NCBI RefSeq assembly: GCF_947507565.1
Contig: NC_089175.1
Span: 6,313,733-6,377,732 of the forward strand
Source: Oscarella lobularis
Lineage: Eukaryota; Porifera; Homoscleromorpha; Homosclerophorida; Oscarellidae
Reading direction: 5' to 3'
DNA length: 64,000 nt
The notes below the pieces were generated by a model. That model was not told the origin of the DNA. It worked only from the letters and a program-made list of their open reading frames with translations, and ran no database searches. Position numbers and translations under genes: made by a program. Positions 24,081 through 34,450 of the stretch are shown here, piece after piece. Every line of letters begins with the position of its first letter. The first letter of the stretch is position 1.

Positions 24081-24803
24081 TCACCTAAATAGGCGGAGTA
24101 ATTCCTCCGAAGCCAAAGACACTTGAACGTGAAGGTGATTCTTCAACTTCAGACAACTCTTACAAAACTTTTCCCACTTGGAACTTGTCGGCTTTTCATC
24201 GCAACTTTCAACGGCTAATCCCCTTTTCGCAAAACGTTTCATCGAAACAATGAAATGACTTTCGCTGTGACTTTCGTTGAGACTTTCAGTGCGAGTAGCG
24301 CAGACAGCTTCGTAGGGTTGGTAACGTAATGTGACGTTATCGTCGCACGGACGTAGAACTTTAAACGTGGTTCTATTCTAAAGAAATCGGCTATTCAACG
24401 AACGTCGAGGAAAGGAGGGAGCTATATTATACGAGCCTCAGTATCAAGTACTATTTTCCCATATTTGTTCACGCCTAAGCGCTTTTGGTCGGTAAACGTG
24501 TACCAAATGAAAGACTTATCGGATGAGTTGGCGACTGCTGTTCTAAAAACGTTTACGGGTGACCGGACGTCAGGCGAGGCAAATGAAAATAAGCTGAAGT
24601 CAAGTCTGACAAAAGCCAAAGGCATTTCAATTTCTTCAGCGACTTTTGGCGGCAACTCGGAGCAGAGCTATAAACATTTTTTGATGAAAATTGCGAAGAA
24701 TGTCATAGAGCGTTCGAATTACCATTTCGCGATCTGTACTATTAGATGGGATGTCGGCCGAAGACGTGTGCCCGATTACAAGGAGAATGAACAGAGACAT
24801 CAT
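24081..24803 (-). CDS. L3: secreted beta-trefoil-like (FGF-like?) protein, short form
   Basis: Three exons (24803-24723, 24667-24437, 24377-24081) give 202 aa. Signal peptide MMSLFILLVIGHTSS. Repeats: FIWYTFTDQKRLGVNKYGK, then YEAVCATR...SHFIVSMKRF, then a more diverged third unit NHLHVQVSLASEELL. No Ig-like exon. Intron 2 starts GAG|GCTCGT, a GC donor where the other L genes have GT, and joins in frame to the conserved acceptor. Divergence in the third repeat suggests a changing binding surface or early decay. Confidence 0.72.
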
Positions 24804-24854
24804 TTCAAACAAGTGCCGTTGACCTCTCAAATGCGTATAGCTCATCCGGTTCGC

Positions 24855-24878
24855 TCTGCATTTATATAGAGGAGCCAC
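24855..24878 (-). promoter_or_regulatory. Conserved TATA promoter of L3
   Basis: The minus strand reads CTCCTCTATATAAATGCAGAG about 55 bp before the ATG, the L-gene promoter block with small changes. Confidence 0.7.
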
Positions 24879-27170
24879 AGCCCAATTACCTCGTTTTGAG
24901 GTGGATGATTCGTAGAAAGCCCTTACGCTGACCGCGACGAACCGCGCAGAACTCGAAGAGTTCCACTCACAGCTATATTTATCCTTGCATGTAGCTATTC
25001 AACAAAGGCCTTTTCTTGCGGTTACATTACCTATCTAAACTTGCACACACGACAGGACGCTCCTTAGGTATTTTGCAAACGATGCTAGACTGGCGGCCGA
25101 ACCCTGCATGATCAAATCTCAGATCGTAATCAATATGTCACGTCAATTGAAAACGTAAAACTTGGCGAGGACAGGGTCCGCTACGATCTGACCTCAACTA
25201 TTCCTTAGTCAATGCTCATCTTACAAGACGCTTGATTGTAGATGTGAGCGTCGTTTAGCTCATTAGGCTCATTAATCACCGTTTGAGAGCGGATACTAAG
25301 GATGGAGTGGTGATATGATCGGGACAGAGAGGCAGACCTTCTCTCGCCATCGTCTCTTTGAAAGTAGACGCGGACAATACTGGGTTGCTATGTATTCACT
25401 TCCTATTCCTTATTGCGCTAATTTCTTCTAAGGTTCGCACTAAAAGAGCGACGAAGAGGCGACTAACAATGCACGGATAAACCGCCTACAAAAACCGCAG
25501 AAAAGCTTGAGAGCCATCTGCTTAGTGCGGTTCAACTCGGATGGAGGGCTCGTGAGGGATGTCGATCGAAAACATTTAAGATCACCATGCAATCTAAAAG
25601 TGCATGTATCATAAATTCGCGCCTACACGGTCGACCCCCCCTCAAGGACCCAATGCATCATCGCGCGTCGGAGAAACAATAGGATAATTTCGATTTAGTT
25701 GTCGATTAGCTTGCATGGGTGAGTTCCTGGAGGTGCAGCATAAAAGGAGTGTGCATTTCCTTTCAATAACCAATTAGAACAGTAATTACTTAGTACCATG
25801 TATACGCTGCCCCTCTTCCTGTCGCGGTCATCTACGTTTCAGAGAAAGACCATTATTTTTGTTGTCGTGGGTTTGGTCTCGTTTTATGCGGTCTCCTTAG
25901 ACTAGGCCATCATTTCCTTTTCAATTGGAACCGTATAGCGCGGCCGGCGTAGCTATATGGGAATGCGAACCGCATCCTTCGATGTCCAGTCGCTAACAAA
26001 ACAAAGATGACGGACACGAAACAGAGAAGACGGTGCCGGCACCGCGTGACACAGATTGAGGTCCTCGTCAATTACAATATTTCGCACCACATGGATAACA
26101 TTCGAACACTTTAGAGATGATCTATCCTAAATGCCTGTCTCACACAGCTGCGCCTACACGTTCCACTGGTACATTGACGTCCAAAGGCAACTTTAATTGG
26201 TTTACTCCGCAAAGCCATGCAATCAAATGAACAACTATCTTGTGACAAGGTGGATCATAACTATAGTCCGAACAGGGATAAACGTATCAGAGTCATTTCC
26301 GCTTCGCTAAGCTCGTCAATGACTTGTAGTGTGACTTGTGGTGAAAATCGACATCCCGTCTGCGTATACGGTCTGTGTATACTGCATCAGAGAACCTAGC
26401 GTCTTGCCTGCCTGCATGCATGCACGCGATTCTCAGCACGGGGAAAGCGCTCACGCGTACTAGAGTCCAGAGGAAAATCGTGGATTAACTTTCCTAGTCG
26501 AATCATTGAGTCTACAACTATATCTGCATGTTCGCATGGTGTCTTTCTATGTAGCGGCTCTAATCTCCACGGATAAACCAATGAGAAGGTGATTTCGCGG
26601 AGGTCTAGTGTCAATTTTCGATCAGGAGAACAAACTAGACAGCGACGGTTGTGTATGCATACGAGGTCCGATTTATTCCATTCGCTACACTACCAACGGT
26701 GCACTGCGTTAGGCGCTTGCCCCGGTGACACGAGATGCCGCGGATCTGCAACTCATATTGCACGAGGGTTTGGGACTTGGCTTTTAGGTTTAGCTCGAAG
26801 AGGAGAAAGGGGGCCCCCACATGCACATTTTACCGCTCTTTGCCTTTCAGAGAAGAAACGGCACTGTAAAACAGTCGAAAAGAATCTTGCGGTTATAAAA
26901 CAGCCTAAATGATCGGCCCTATTCGAAGGGGAACGAGTTTCGGCTCCAAAATACCACAATGAGAGCAGAATTTCGATTCGCGCTCATTTCATAGAGTAAA
27001 TGAGTTCATTTTCACGGCAAAAACAATCGTATTGCTAGGCAAAACATCACAAAACGTTTCCTAGTTTAACATCCGGGGTAGCTATGAGATTCAAGTAACT
27101 ACGCTACGGTGAAACAATCACAACGATATGAAACAACTGCAAAAGTCGGTCCCATATAACCAAAACTCTA
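24879..27170. other. Spacer upstream of L3
   Basis: No supported gene. It contains repeated spacer blocks (GCCTACACGGTCGAC near 25620, GCCTACACGTTCCACT near 26150) and R module copy 3 (26805-27085). Open frames at 26589-26959 overlap on both strands and show no domain. Confidence 0.5.
26805..27085 (+). repeat. R module, copy 3
   Basis: Keeps TTTGCCTTTCAGAG (about 26838), GTTTCGGCTCCAAAATACC (26937) and AACATCCGGGG (27069). More diverged than the other copies. Confidence 0.55.
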
Positions 27171-28164
27171 CTAATCCCACACCGCTTTGAAAGAACACAA
27201 ACTGAATCCAGCACCTTCAGCACATCTATAAGCTCTCTTCGACTTCTTCCTCTCTTGAATAAGATGAAGCTCAAGGCCGTCTTCGCTTGCTGAGACTTTC
27301 CAGCACGATTTAACAGGACATTTGCCGTTCACGCATTCTGCAACGCGACGCGGATGAGTTTTTCTCCCGACTGTCCAGAGAAGAGAAGAGACATTTCCAA
27401 AGCACGCGACAACCTTTCTTTGTTCGCATTGGCTGTCCACATTGTTTGACACATGATCACTAACGTTGCAACTTGATCCAAGCGCATCTAGAGAAATTAG
27501 ACGTGCATCTTGGCTGAATAAAGAGTGACGTCACTACCTGGAAGCCTAGGTTTTAGCCCCTCAACGCTAAACATATTCGGTGTCGGACTCGGCAATTCTA
27601 GTAGTGAACGTCAGAATAAAATAAATACATACGTCCATTACAACTAACCTGGAGATGTGACGCGAACTTTGGTTGTGAGAGTGAACTCGCTGTCAGACAT
27701 GGGCTCCGTTCCGCAAAGAAACGTCGTCTGCCCAACATCTCTCAATTTTGTCACATTGACAAAGAGACGAACAGAGAGACGAGACACGTATTTCCAACAC
27801 GCAAAATCGACATCAGTGACGTCAGAGCAGTACGGAAGCTTATCGCTCGCACCGTCATCACTCAATATTCTCCAACGAGCCAAATTCATAATCGAACGAT
27901 CATGGCAACACCTGAGCTCGGCCACGTCAGTCTCCGCCTCAAGCGTCACGTCGTACGAACGCAAGCGGTGCGTATACCCATAGCAGACGGACGAGGCGGA
28001 ACGCGCCAAACGCTTAGCTTTTAGAGCTAAAAATCAACCATAGTAAAACATGCATTCGTATCGCGGTATCCCGCACTTTGATGACTGGATGCCTCGCGAG
28101 GCAACGACAAAGAGACGAGAAGGAGAAGAAAGGCGGCGATTAAAGGAACTTGAACAGTAAACAT
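27171..28164 (-). CDS. S2: secreted two-domain Ig-like protein
   Basis: Four exons (28164-28077, 28026-27649, 27597-27538, 27487-27171) join to 280 aa without breaks. Signal peptide MFTVQVPLIAAFLLLLVS. Ig-like domain 1 in exon 2 (SVCYGYTHRLRSYDV, RCCHDRS, WRILSDD, FACWKYVS, FLCGTEP). A 60-nt linker exon. Cys-rich Ig-like domain 2 in exon 4 (SQCEQRK, ACFGN, LLWTVGRK, CVNGKC, AYRC) ending KAVWD. No transmembrane segment, so probably secreted. Intron 1 uses donor GTGCGG and the third intron donor GTAGTG, both conserved in S3. Confidence 0.78.
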
Positions 28165-28204
28165 TCCGAGTCTCTGACCCACTGATATATCGTGCGGTAT
28201 CTGA

Positions 28205-28226
28205 GCACTGCTCTTTATACAAATCG
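28205..28226 (-). promoter_or_regulatory. TATA box of S2
   Basis: The minus strand reads TTGTATAAAGAGCAGTGCTC about 50 bp before the ATG, matching S1. Confidence 0.65.
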
Positions 28227-28675
28227 AAGCGGAAACGCTTATGCATGTCGGTTACAAAAGGATGACACACAAACGATTGATCCTAATATGGGCGTCACTT
28301 AGACGTCATCTAGGAAGTCTCACAACCGCTGCTACGCGACGGAACGGAAGGAATGGGTGCGATGCGGCGACGCTCGCCTCCGCATGCAATGCGGTGCCAT
28401 TGTCTCGAATACACCTCTACGTTGACGTCACGTATATAATCGTGTCATGATGAACAAATCGGTGGCGGGCTGACGTCACTGCGATGTAGGAGCATTCCGA
28501 ATCCCATTGTTACGCGTGATGAAAATATAATAAGCGCTCTATTTCTAGCTGCATGATACAACGGAAACGTTTTATAGAGGTAAAACAGACTGTGGGTCAA
28601 ACTCGGGGAAATACCCGCGCGCGGTTAATTAAAGTGTGACGCAACGTCATTGTTAAAATTCTCTTTCTGATGAAA

Positions 28676-28735
28676 GACGTCGTGGTCTCGCTCTATGAAT
28701 TCATTTCCCGCAACAAGGCTAACGTTTTCAAAGGT
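28676..28735 (+). pseudogene. Relic of the last exon of an FGFR-like kinase gene
   Basis: GACGTCGTGGTCTCGCTCTA, then ATTCATTTCCCGC and ACAAGGCTAACGTTTTC, align with RTK-B 36566-36620 at lower identity. It lies tail-to-tail with an L-type relic (28790-29075). Confidence 0.5.
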
Positions 28736-28789
28736 ATATAACGCACCCGATTTCATGACGTATTAGAAATAGTTCTCAGCGCTCTAGAT

Positions 28790-29075
28790 ATTTTGAGTAT
28801 ACAGTCTGGCAAAAAAGACTTTATGAGGGTGGTAACTCAGCCTGACGTTTCACGACTGCCTTAATTAAAAGCTTTAACTTGGCGCTATTCAAAATCGACT
28901 AAACGACGAGCGTTCAGAAAGGGAGAAAGTGCGATTGTGGGTTGACACATTCTGTTAGAAAGACGTTTACCTAAGGCAGGCCTACTAGAAGTTTCATTTC
29001 AAAAGAAGGTCTCGAGCTATGTTCAGTTCAACATTTTCGCTCTGCATTTATGGAAAAGGCTGAGCGTCTTCTGAG
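28790..29075 (-). pseudogene. Relic of an L-type gene
   Basis: The minus strand keeps part of the exon-3 start (a GGTAACTCAGCC...CTTTATGAGGGTGG region on the plus strand at 28810-28850) and a damaged promoter block (CTCTGCATTTATGGAAAAGG on the plus strand at 29040). No complete exon remains. Confidence 0.5.
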
Positions 29076-29516
29076 TTGGTGTGGATGATTCAACCCAAGC
29101 GTTTACGCTAACCGCGACGGTCCACACACCCAGGAAGGCTCCGCCTACGTGGGAACGCGTGGGTTACGCAGTGCCTCCAACGCTTTTTAATTTGGTTCGA
29201 CCCACACTACGCATTCATACCCACTTCCACGTACAACTGTGTATACTGCATTTGTCTAATGTAATCACCTAATCCTCTAAAGGACGCGCCGCCTAAGAAT
29301 CACCTAAAAATAGTAGGCAAAACGCTAGAACTAAAATTGACTTTGATTGAAAACGTCTCGAAAATTCGGCGAGGGCATATATAGCACAACGCCCGTATAG
29401 ACTAATAATAGTATAAGGGTGACGTGACCGATCCTGCAACAAAAATATTACTCACAAGAGGCATCTCAATTCACCACAGGAGGCCACTCTCTCTGTCTTA
29501 GTTAATTGGCTTTACC

Positions 29517-29602
29517 TAGAGTGTAGCCTCGGACCCAGGCCTCTCCCACGAACCTTGTCAAGGTTCGGGAGAGAGGCCTGGGTCCGAGGCTATATAGAGT
29601 GT
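29517..29602. mobile_element. Tiny foldback element with 8-bp direct repeats
   Basis: Two 33-bp arms, inverted and matching at 31 of 33 positions (29525-29557 and 29559-29591), are separated by one base. The arms begin AGCCTCGGACCCAGGCCTC. The direct repeat TAGAGTGT flanks them (29517-29524 and 29595-29602), as expected for a target-site duplication. It is too small to code. A hairpin RNA precursor is an alternative reading. Confidence 0.7.
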
Positions 29603-29865
29603 TGGAAGTGGCGCGGAAATTTTCACATTGCATCTTATCGGTTATGCAGGTATTAGTCAGCGCGCACCGGCTCGTTAAATTACCCATAGGAGAATATGTC
29701 AAAAGCTTTAAGGATCGAGGAAGTGACGGCATTGTGTTTGCAAGAACGTTCTTATCACCTGCATGCATGTCCTAGAGTAACATATTACAGACGAAATAGA
29801 CGAAATACTTCAAAGAACGCAGGCATACAGAGATAAATAATAAGTCTGTCGTTGACAACCGAGTC

Positions 29866-30995
29866 TCATTTGGGTCGAAATTTCATCTCGGAAAACTTAA
29901 GAGGTTCCGCTTTCCAACTTTGCCACCATATTGCACTTTGGCTCGTCAGATAAAAGCCTCCGTTTAAATTAGATTGAAGGCAACCGTTGTACCACCAAGC
30001 ACCGTGTCTAAGGGTGGCACAATTATTGTCAGCCAATAGATCATTATCTTGGTCTTTCGTTGTAAAATTCATTCCATTGTGCTCAAATGAAAGCGAGTCG
30101 CCAGCGTCTCCACTGAACCCACTTACACCCAAAACGTACTTAGTGCTTTCATTACCGAGACTAAAATTGGAATAATGTGCAAAAGCTCGATTTCCCTGCG
30201 CGTCTCCAAGATCAACTCGAAGTTCATTTCCACTGTCGCTGAGACTAAGTAGCTCGTATATATAGTGGAGACCTAACCAGAACTCGACACCGATATTTCC
30301 GAAACCGCGTTTGTAGTCATTCCATTCGCGATAAAAATCGACGGATCCGTCTTGTCTTCGCTGAAAGACGGTCCATCCACCCCCGTCGGTGTTCATGTCG
30401 CAGTAGACTCGTATAATTCGCGTTGAATTGGGTAGCAAGACGTCGTATATTCCACTTTGCGCTTGATTGCTTCGTTCATAAATGCAAGAGCAGGAACACG
30501 ATTCGTTGACACGTGCCCCACCCTTATTCATAAAAACAACCACTCGTTTACGTAAACTCTACGTAGTCGTTACCTCGTAGCCACCCATCCAAGGAGTCGC
30601 CTTTCTACAACAGATTTGCTTCGAAGCGAATGACTGTCTAAGGAAAGAAGTACCTGTCCTTTTTCCCCTGAAAGTCCGGCGGCTCCCTGTATAGTGCCAA
30701 CTTATACGTGTTGCTTATGCCATTGTTACCGTTCAAACCTTCTGTCCCTCGTCTCCCTTCTCTCCTTTCTAGGAAACACCGCGACGAAGATGTGTAGAGA
30801 TGGGAGTAATAACTGTATACTAAGACAGACCTCTCCGGTTGTTCGGTTACTTCGCATCTCGTACAGGCTCAATGGCAGGCAGACGGCTGGGCCATTTGAC
30901 GAGACGACATTTGGACTCTGGCAAGTGTTTGTGCCGGCCCCTCTTTCTGATATCGACGAAACTATTACTAGTAGAACGGTGACGAGGAGCTGCAT
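29866..30995 (-). CDS. Ficolin-like secreted lectin (collagen-like segment plus fibrinogen domain)
   Basis: Exon 1 (30995-30831) encodes a signal peptide (MQLLVTVLLVIVSSI) and a short N-terminus with Cys. Three small exons (30768-30739, 30686-30654, about 30604-30574) encode Gly-X-Y repeats: GEKGEKGDEGQK, GAAGLSGEKGQ, KGDSLDG. The large last exon (to 29866) encodes a fibrinogen C-terminal domain with GGGWTVFQRR, YKRGFG, DNDLLADNNCA and GAWWYNGC. Ficolins have this order and bind acetylated sugars, so a role in innate recognition is likely. The junction between the last collagen exon and the fibrinogen exon does not resolve to a clean GT-AG site in phase, so that boundary is uncertain. Confidence 0.8.
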
Positions 30996-31002
30996 GGTGT
31001 AG

Positions 31003-31866
31003 ACGCGTTCAATCTCCTAGAGTGAGTGTCAATACTTGCATGGTGTCGTTACGTATACATCCTCCTGCTACAGTACTATTATTATCTCACACTCTCCGGA
31101 GCAGGAAGCAATCATTCGCTTCCTACTAACAACAGGACGTGACTGTTTATTCGGATGTGTCACTGTTGCGTTTTATTACATAAACAGGCGTATGCTATAT
31201 ATACTCTCCCAGCCATCATTGTCAATATCAGCCGAGACAGTTTACCAAGACTGAAGTAGAAACGAAAGTATCAGAAATACGGTGAAAACGACTCGTGTGG
31301 CGATGGAAGAGACAATTCAACTCTCAACACAAATGCTAGGATCTCAAGCCCTCTTGACGTCCTAAGACTTTGACTTTCACACGTTTCGGTAACTACACTA
31401 GCTCCTTGACCTGAACAGTGTAGAAAGTAACTCTCGGACAATTTTTTCGTCTGTCAGGGTTATAGGAGGATTGAAATTCCAATGACTATCCAATATTGCC
31501 TCATTTCAAGAGATCGATCCTAATTTCCCTAGATCTGTTGCTTGACCTGCCCCGTGGAACAAAAAGAAATCTATCGTATTGCGCAGGCGCCTTTTTCAAC
31601 AACTTGAAGCTAGAGGACATTTCTCCTAAAGGGGCCTCGTTTCGATGCGATCGACTGAATTGCTTGATAAACGTCTTTGCGAACGTTTCTTCCCGATCGC
31701 AGGCAATGACGCAGCCGAGAAGGTCTTCGCGTTTGCCTTGGAGTTGTCACGTGACAAAAAGACGAATGACGAAGAAACGTCCCGGACAACAAGAAGACAA
31801 AGGAAAGATGAAGCAGTACAATAGAGAGAGGAAGAGCCGTCTGTTAGAGCATGCGCGCATACCAGA
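31003..31866. other. Intergenic, upstream of the acetyltransferase; right part duplicated elsewhere
   Basis: No gene recognised. Bases 31358-31823 are the first copy of a segment repeated at 41468-41943. Confidence 0.55.
31358..31823 (+). repeat. Segmental duplication, copy 1 (upstream of NAT)
   Basis: About 470 bp matching 41468-41943 with only scattered differences, including a GCCTCATTTCAAGAGATCGA block (31498), AACAACTTGAAGCTAGAGG and ACGTCCCGGACAACAAGAA. Copy 2 has a short internal duplication of CTTGCCTTGCAGTTGT. Confidence 0.85.
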
Positions 31867-32676
31867 ATGAACGAGACGAAATTCGACGCCTATCTCGCTC
31901 GTTTCGGCGGCTCGCGAGACGGTCATCCGTCTCTCGAAGCACTAGAAAGTCTCGTGCGAGCTCACGTGACGTCGATCCCCTTCGAAAACTTCGACGTAAT
32001 GGACGGCATTCCCATCTCACTCGACGTACCTCGTTTCTACGCGAAGATAGTCGAAAATCGACGCGGCGGCTTCTGCTACGAACTCAACGGCCTATTCCAA
32101 AGCCTTCTCCGTCATCTCGGCTATGACGTAATCCTCCTTCAAGCGCGCGTGCGTAACTCCGTGACGAAAATTCTCTATCCAAAAATGAGTCACGTGACAA
32201 TGTCCGTCGCTCTTCCGCACGCGCCGGCGAACGAGACGCGATATCTCGTCGATGTCGCCTTCGCCGACGCGCTCTGCGCACCGCTGCGTCTCGTCGACGG
32301 AATCGAACGCGCGCATCCCTTGTGGGACGTTCGGCTCACGGCGAGCGACGACGATTGGACGGTGGAGACGCGCGATGCCGAGGAGTGGATCGAAAGATAT
32401 CGATTCACTACTAATCCTATTGATTCTTTGGATGCTTTTGCTGGTATGCTTCGTTATCATACGACTGATCCGGAAGCGCCGTTTATGACGGCTAGGGTTT
32501 GTACGTTGCTAGGCGACGACGATGGACGCTTAATTTTTACGGATCGTGGGGATGATGGTCCGAGATTGATTGAAATGGAGCCGAATCGTGGGGCCGAGAA
32601 GCGAGTCAATTTCTTGAAAAGTGCCCACGAAGTCAAGGATGTTATGCTGAAAAAATTCAATATCGTAGTGGAATGA
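31867..32676 (+). CDS. Arylamine N-acetyltransferase, intronless
   Basis: A single 269-aa frame. NAT enzymes transfer acetyl from acetyl-CoA to arylamines and hydrazines through a Cys-His-Asp triad. Here Cys70 lies in RRGGFCYELN, His109 in KMSHVTMS, and Asp129 in YLVDVAFAD, at the normal spacing. SIPFENFDV near residue 40 is also typical. Length and the lack of any intron resemble bacterial NATs, while neighbouring genes are rich in short introns. The third codon positions look G/C-rich relative to the flanks in the first two thirds. It is cytosolic by absence of a signal peptide. Horizontal origin is possible but unproven, because intronless NAT coding regions also occur in vertebrates. Confidence 0.93.
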   Translation: MNETKFDAYLARFGGSRDGHPSLEALESLVRAHVTSIPFENFDVMDGIPISLDVPRFYAKIVENRRGGFCYELNGLFQSLLRHLGYDVILLQARVRNSVTKILYPKMSHVTMSVALPHAPANETRYLVDVAFADALCAPLRLVDGIERAHPLWDVRLTASDDDWTVETRDAEEWIERYRFTTNPIDSLDAFAGMLRYHTTDPEAPFMTARVCTLLGDDDGRLIFTDRGDDGPRLIEMEPNRGAEKRVNFLKSAHEVKDVMLKKFNIVVE

Positions 32677-33264
32677 CGTTGATTTGCTCCTCAAGACAAA
32701 GAAAAAGGAATCTCACTTTTGACGTTACTATAAGAGCTCTTTCTGTCGAGATATCATTTTTGTCTAATGATAATTAAACAATTTGCGTACGTAATCAGTT
32801 ACCATAATGCAGCTCAGCTCTACTTATAGTCTCTCAAAGACTCTGACAACGTCCAGCTTAATATACCGGTGTATGGGAAGTTTACAATTGTTTTACAAAG
32901 TAGAGGAGATGATACCTCCTCATCTTTAGGAATCCTGTTTTGACTAACACGGTTTGTCGCTAATATCGAGAACGCTGTGCGCTGTCGGTCTCCGGCCGAA
33001 ACGTCAGAAAACGAGGGAAAATGGCAAAATGATTATTCTCCGCGACCGGCGGCTCTCAACAAGTAGCATGAGGAGACTTATTGTGTACTACTACACTATA
33101 ATACATAACGTATACAGGACCTCATTCCGGATGCTTCCAGGATGTGTATGTGCAAACATCCGAAACAACCGGAAACTTCGCCTTTGCAACTCTATATTTG
33201 TCAGAGAGAACTTGCCCGACATAAGCTAATTAGATATTCGACAGTGAACACTATCTCCAACAAA

Positions 33265-33715
33265 CCTAGCGTCGTCCTCAGACGTTTTGTCGATGTGGGG
33301 CCGGATGCCAAAAGGTCTGTTACGGCTACGCCCATTCACGTGGTCCAATAATTAATGGGCGGTTCCGTAGAGACGTCATGACAATGACGCCTTGATGACG
33401 CCAGACTCGGCGAATCTGTACACTTGCAGCGGTATGAAGCGAGAGGCTTTAGAGCGTAGGAAAATGACTCCCTTGGCGTTCATAAACACGCTGCTTGGCA
33501 CGTTTCGGGGTCATTCGCGAAATACCACTGCAAGTGTGCAGATCCGTCCAGTCCGATCGGGGGCGTCATCTTAGTTGTCACTGTCGCGATGTCTCTACGG
33601 AACCGCCCATTAATTAATTATTGGATTTTCCGGACCACGTCAATGGGCGTAGCCGTACCTGACCTTTTGGTGCGGGGCCATCCGGGCCCGCATCGACAGA
33701 AGGTCTGGGGACGAT
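33265..33715. repeat. Inverted duplication, arms about 110-200 bp
   Basis: The left arm (33265-33377 and inward) and right arm (33588-33715) are reverse complements with differences: CGCCCATTCACGTGGTCC against the complement of GGACCACGTCAATGGGCG, and TTAATGGGCGGTTCCGTAG against CTACGGAACCGCCCATTAA. Weaker symmetry continues to a centre near 33490. Each arm has a frame ending in TATPIxVV, read towards the centre. Confidence 0.75.
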
Positions 33716-34196
33716 GCGACACTAATTTCCTATCTATGCTAGCAGTATGATTCACGATGGAGATATAACCTCTGTACTTTGTCAGCCCAGAACAATTAAC
33801 GTACGATCCGCAGACGCACCTATTTTGATTCCTCTCATAGCCCATGGCAAGACAAAGGTGCCTTCTCCGCGTGGAACATATAAGGATACCACCCCTTTTC
33901 TTAAAAGTAGAACGCTTCCTCCGCCATTTCCTGCTTTTGTAGTAGTCGATTATTAGCTCACCGTGGTCCTGAGATGCTATTACAATAAGAGGGACCGGCA
34001 GAAAACACCTTAGGCCTTTGGATGAGAAGAATGCACCTGGCTTCGCCATATGGGCATCTCCCTTCCAAAAAAGTTGCACATTTAGATGCAAGATCAATTG
34101 CTCAGATTTGGGAGGAAACGACGATGCTTTCCTAGGAAACGATAAGCTAAGCGTATCGCTTCCCCTCAAATCTCGACGAGGTCCGGTCGCCGGCAA
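33618..34196 (-). CDS. Unrecognised 192-codon open frame
   Basis: The frame is basic and Cys-containing (ILICSTRRRHLCLAMGYERN near the middle) and ends within the right arm of the inverted duplication. A related shorter frame reads from the left arm (33142-33351). That similarity between arms is weak evidence for former coding. No signal peptide or known domain. Confidence 0.25.
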   Translation of the reverse strand: MPATGPRRDLRGSDTLSLSFPRKASSFPPKSEQLILHLNVQLFWKGDAHMAKPGAFFSSKGLRCFLPVPLIVIASQDHGELIIDYYKSRKWRRKRSTFKKRGGILICSTRRRHLCLAMGYERNQNRCVCGSYVNCSGLTKYRGYISIVNHTASIDRKLVSHRPQTFCRCGPGWPRTKRSGTATPIDVVRKIQ

Positions 34197-34450
34197 ATAC
34201 AGTCAAAATCAGGCGAAAACTGTCCTTTCCGCAAACACGACTGCCCTCAATACGTAGCATATAGAGACTTTTCTAAGTACGACTTAAAAGCTCCCCATCC
34301 GGCACTGACTGAAGCCAGGACAGTGTACAAGATCTACTTTTACCTTCGACCCAGATAATCTGAAGCCAGAAATATGTTCGAGGGGAAAACACGCCCGTCC
34401 CCGAGTGAGTCCAACACTCCGCAGCCAACGCTCACCACGGACGATACACT

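Larger units (their letters stand above)
32677..34450. other. Intergenic with an inverted duplication
   Basis: No confident gene. Bases 33265-33715 form a large inverted duplication. A minus-strand open frame covers 33618-34196. Nothing is recognised at 32700-33100. Confidence 0.5.

Noticed and set aside
29140-29170. Possible tRNA-like sequence
   Set aside because: No cloverleaf, A box or B box could be built. The sequence is a remnant of the L-gene upstream region.
31496-31870. 124-codon open frame upstream of NAT
   Set aside because: The same region is duplicated at 41606 with the frame shortened and the opposite strand equally open. No domain. Treated as non-coding duplicated flank.
32084-32460. 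Minus-strand frames inside the acetyltransferase gene
   Set aside because: Antisense shadows of a well-supported enzyme gene.
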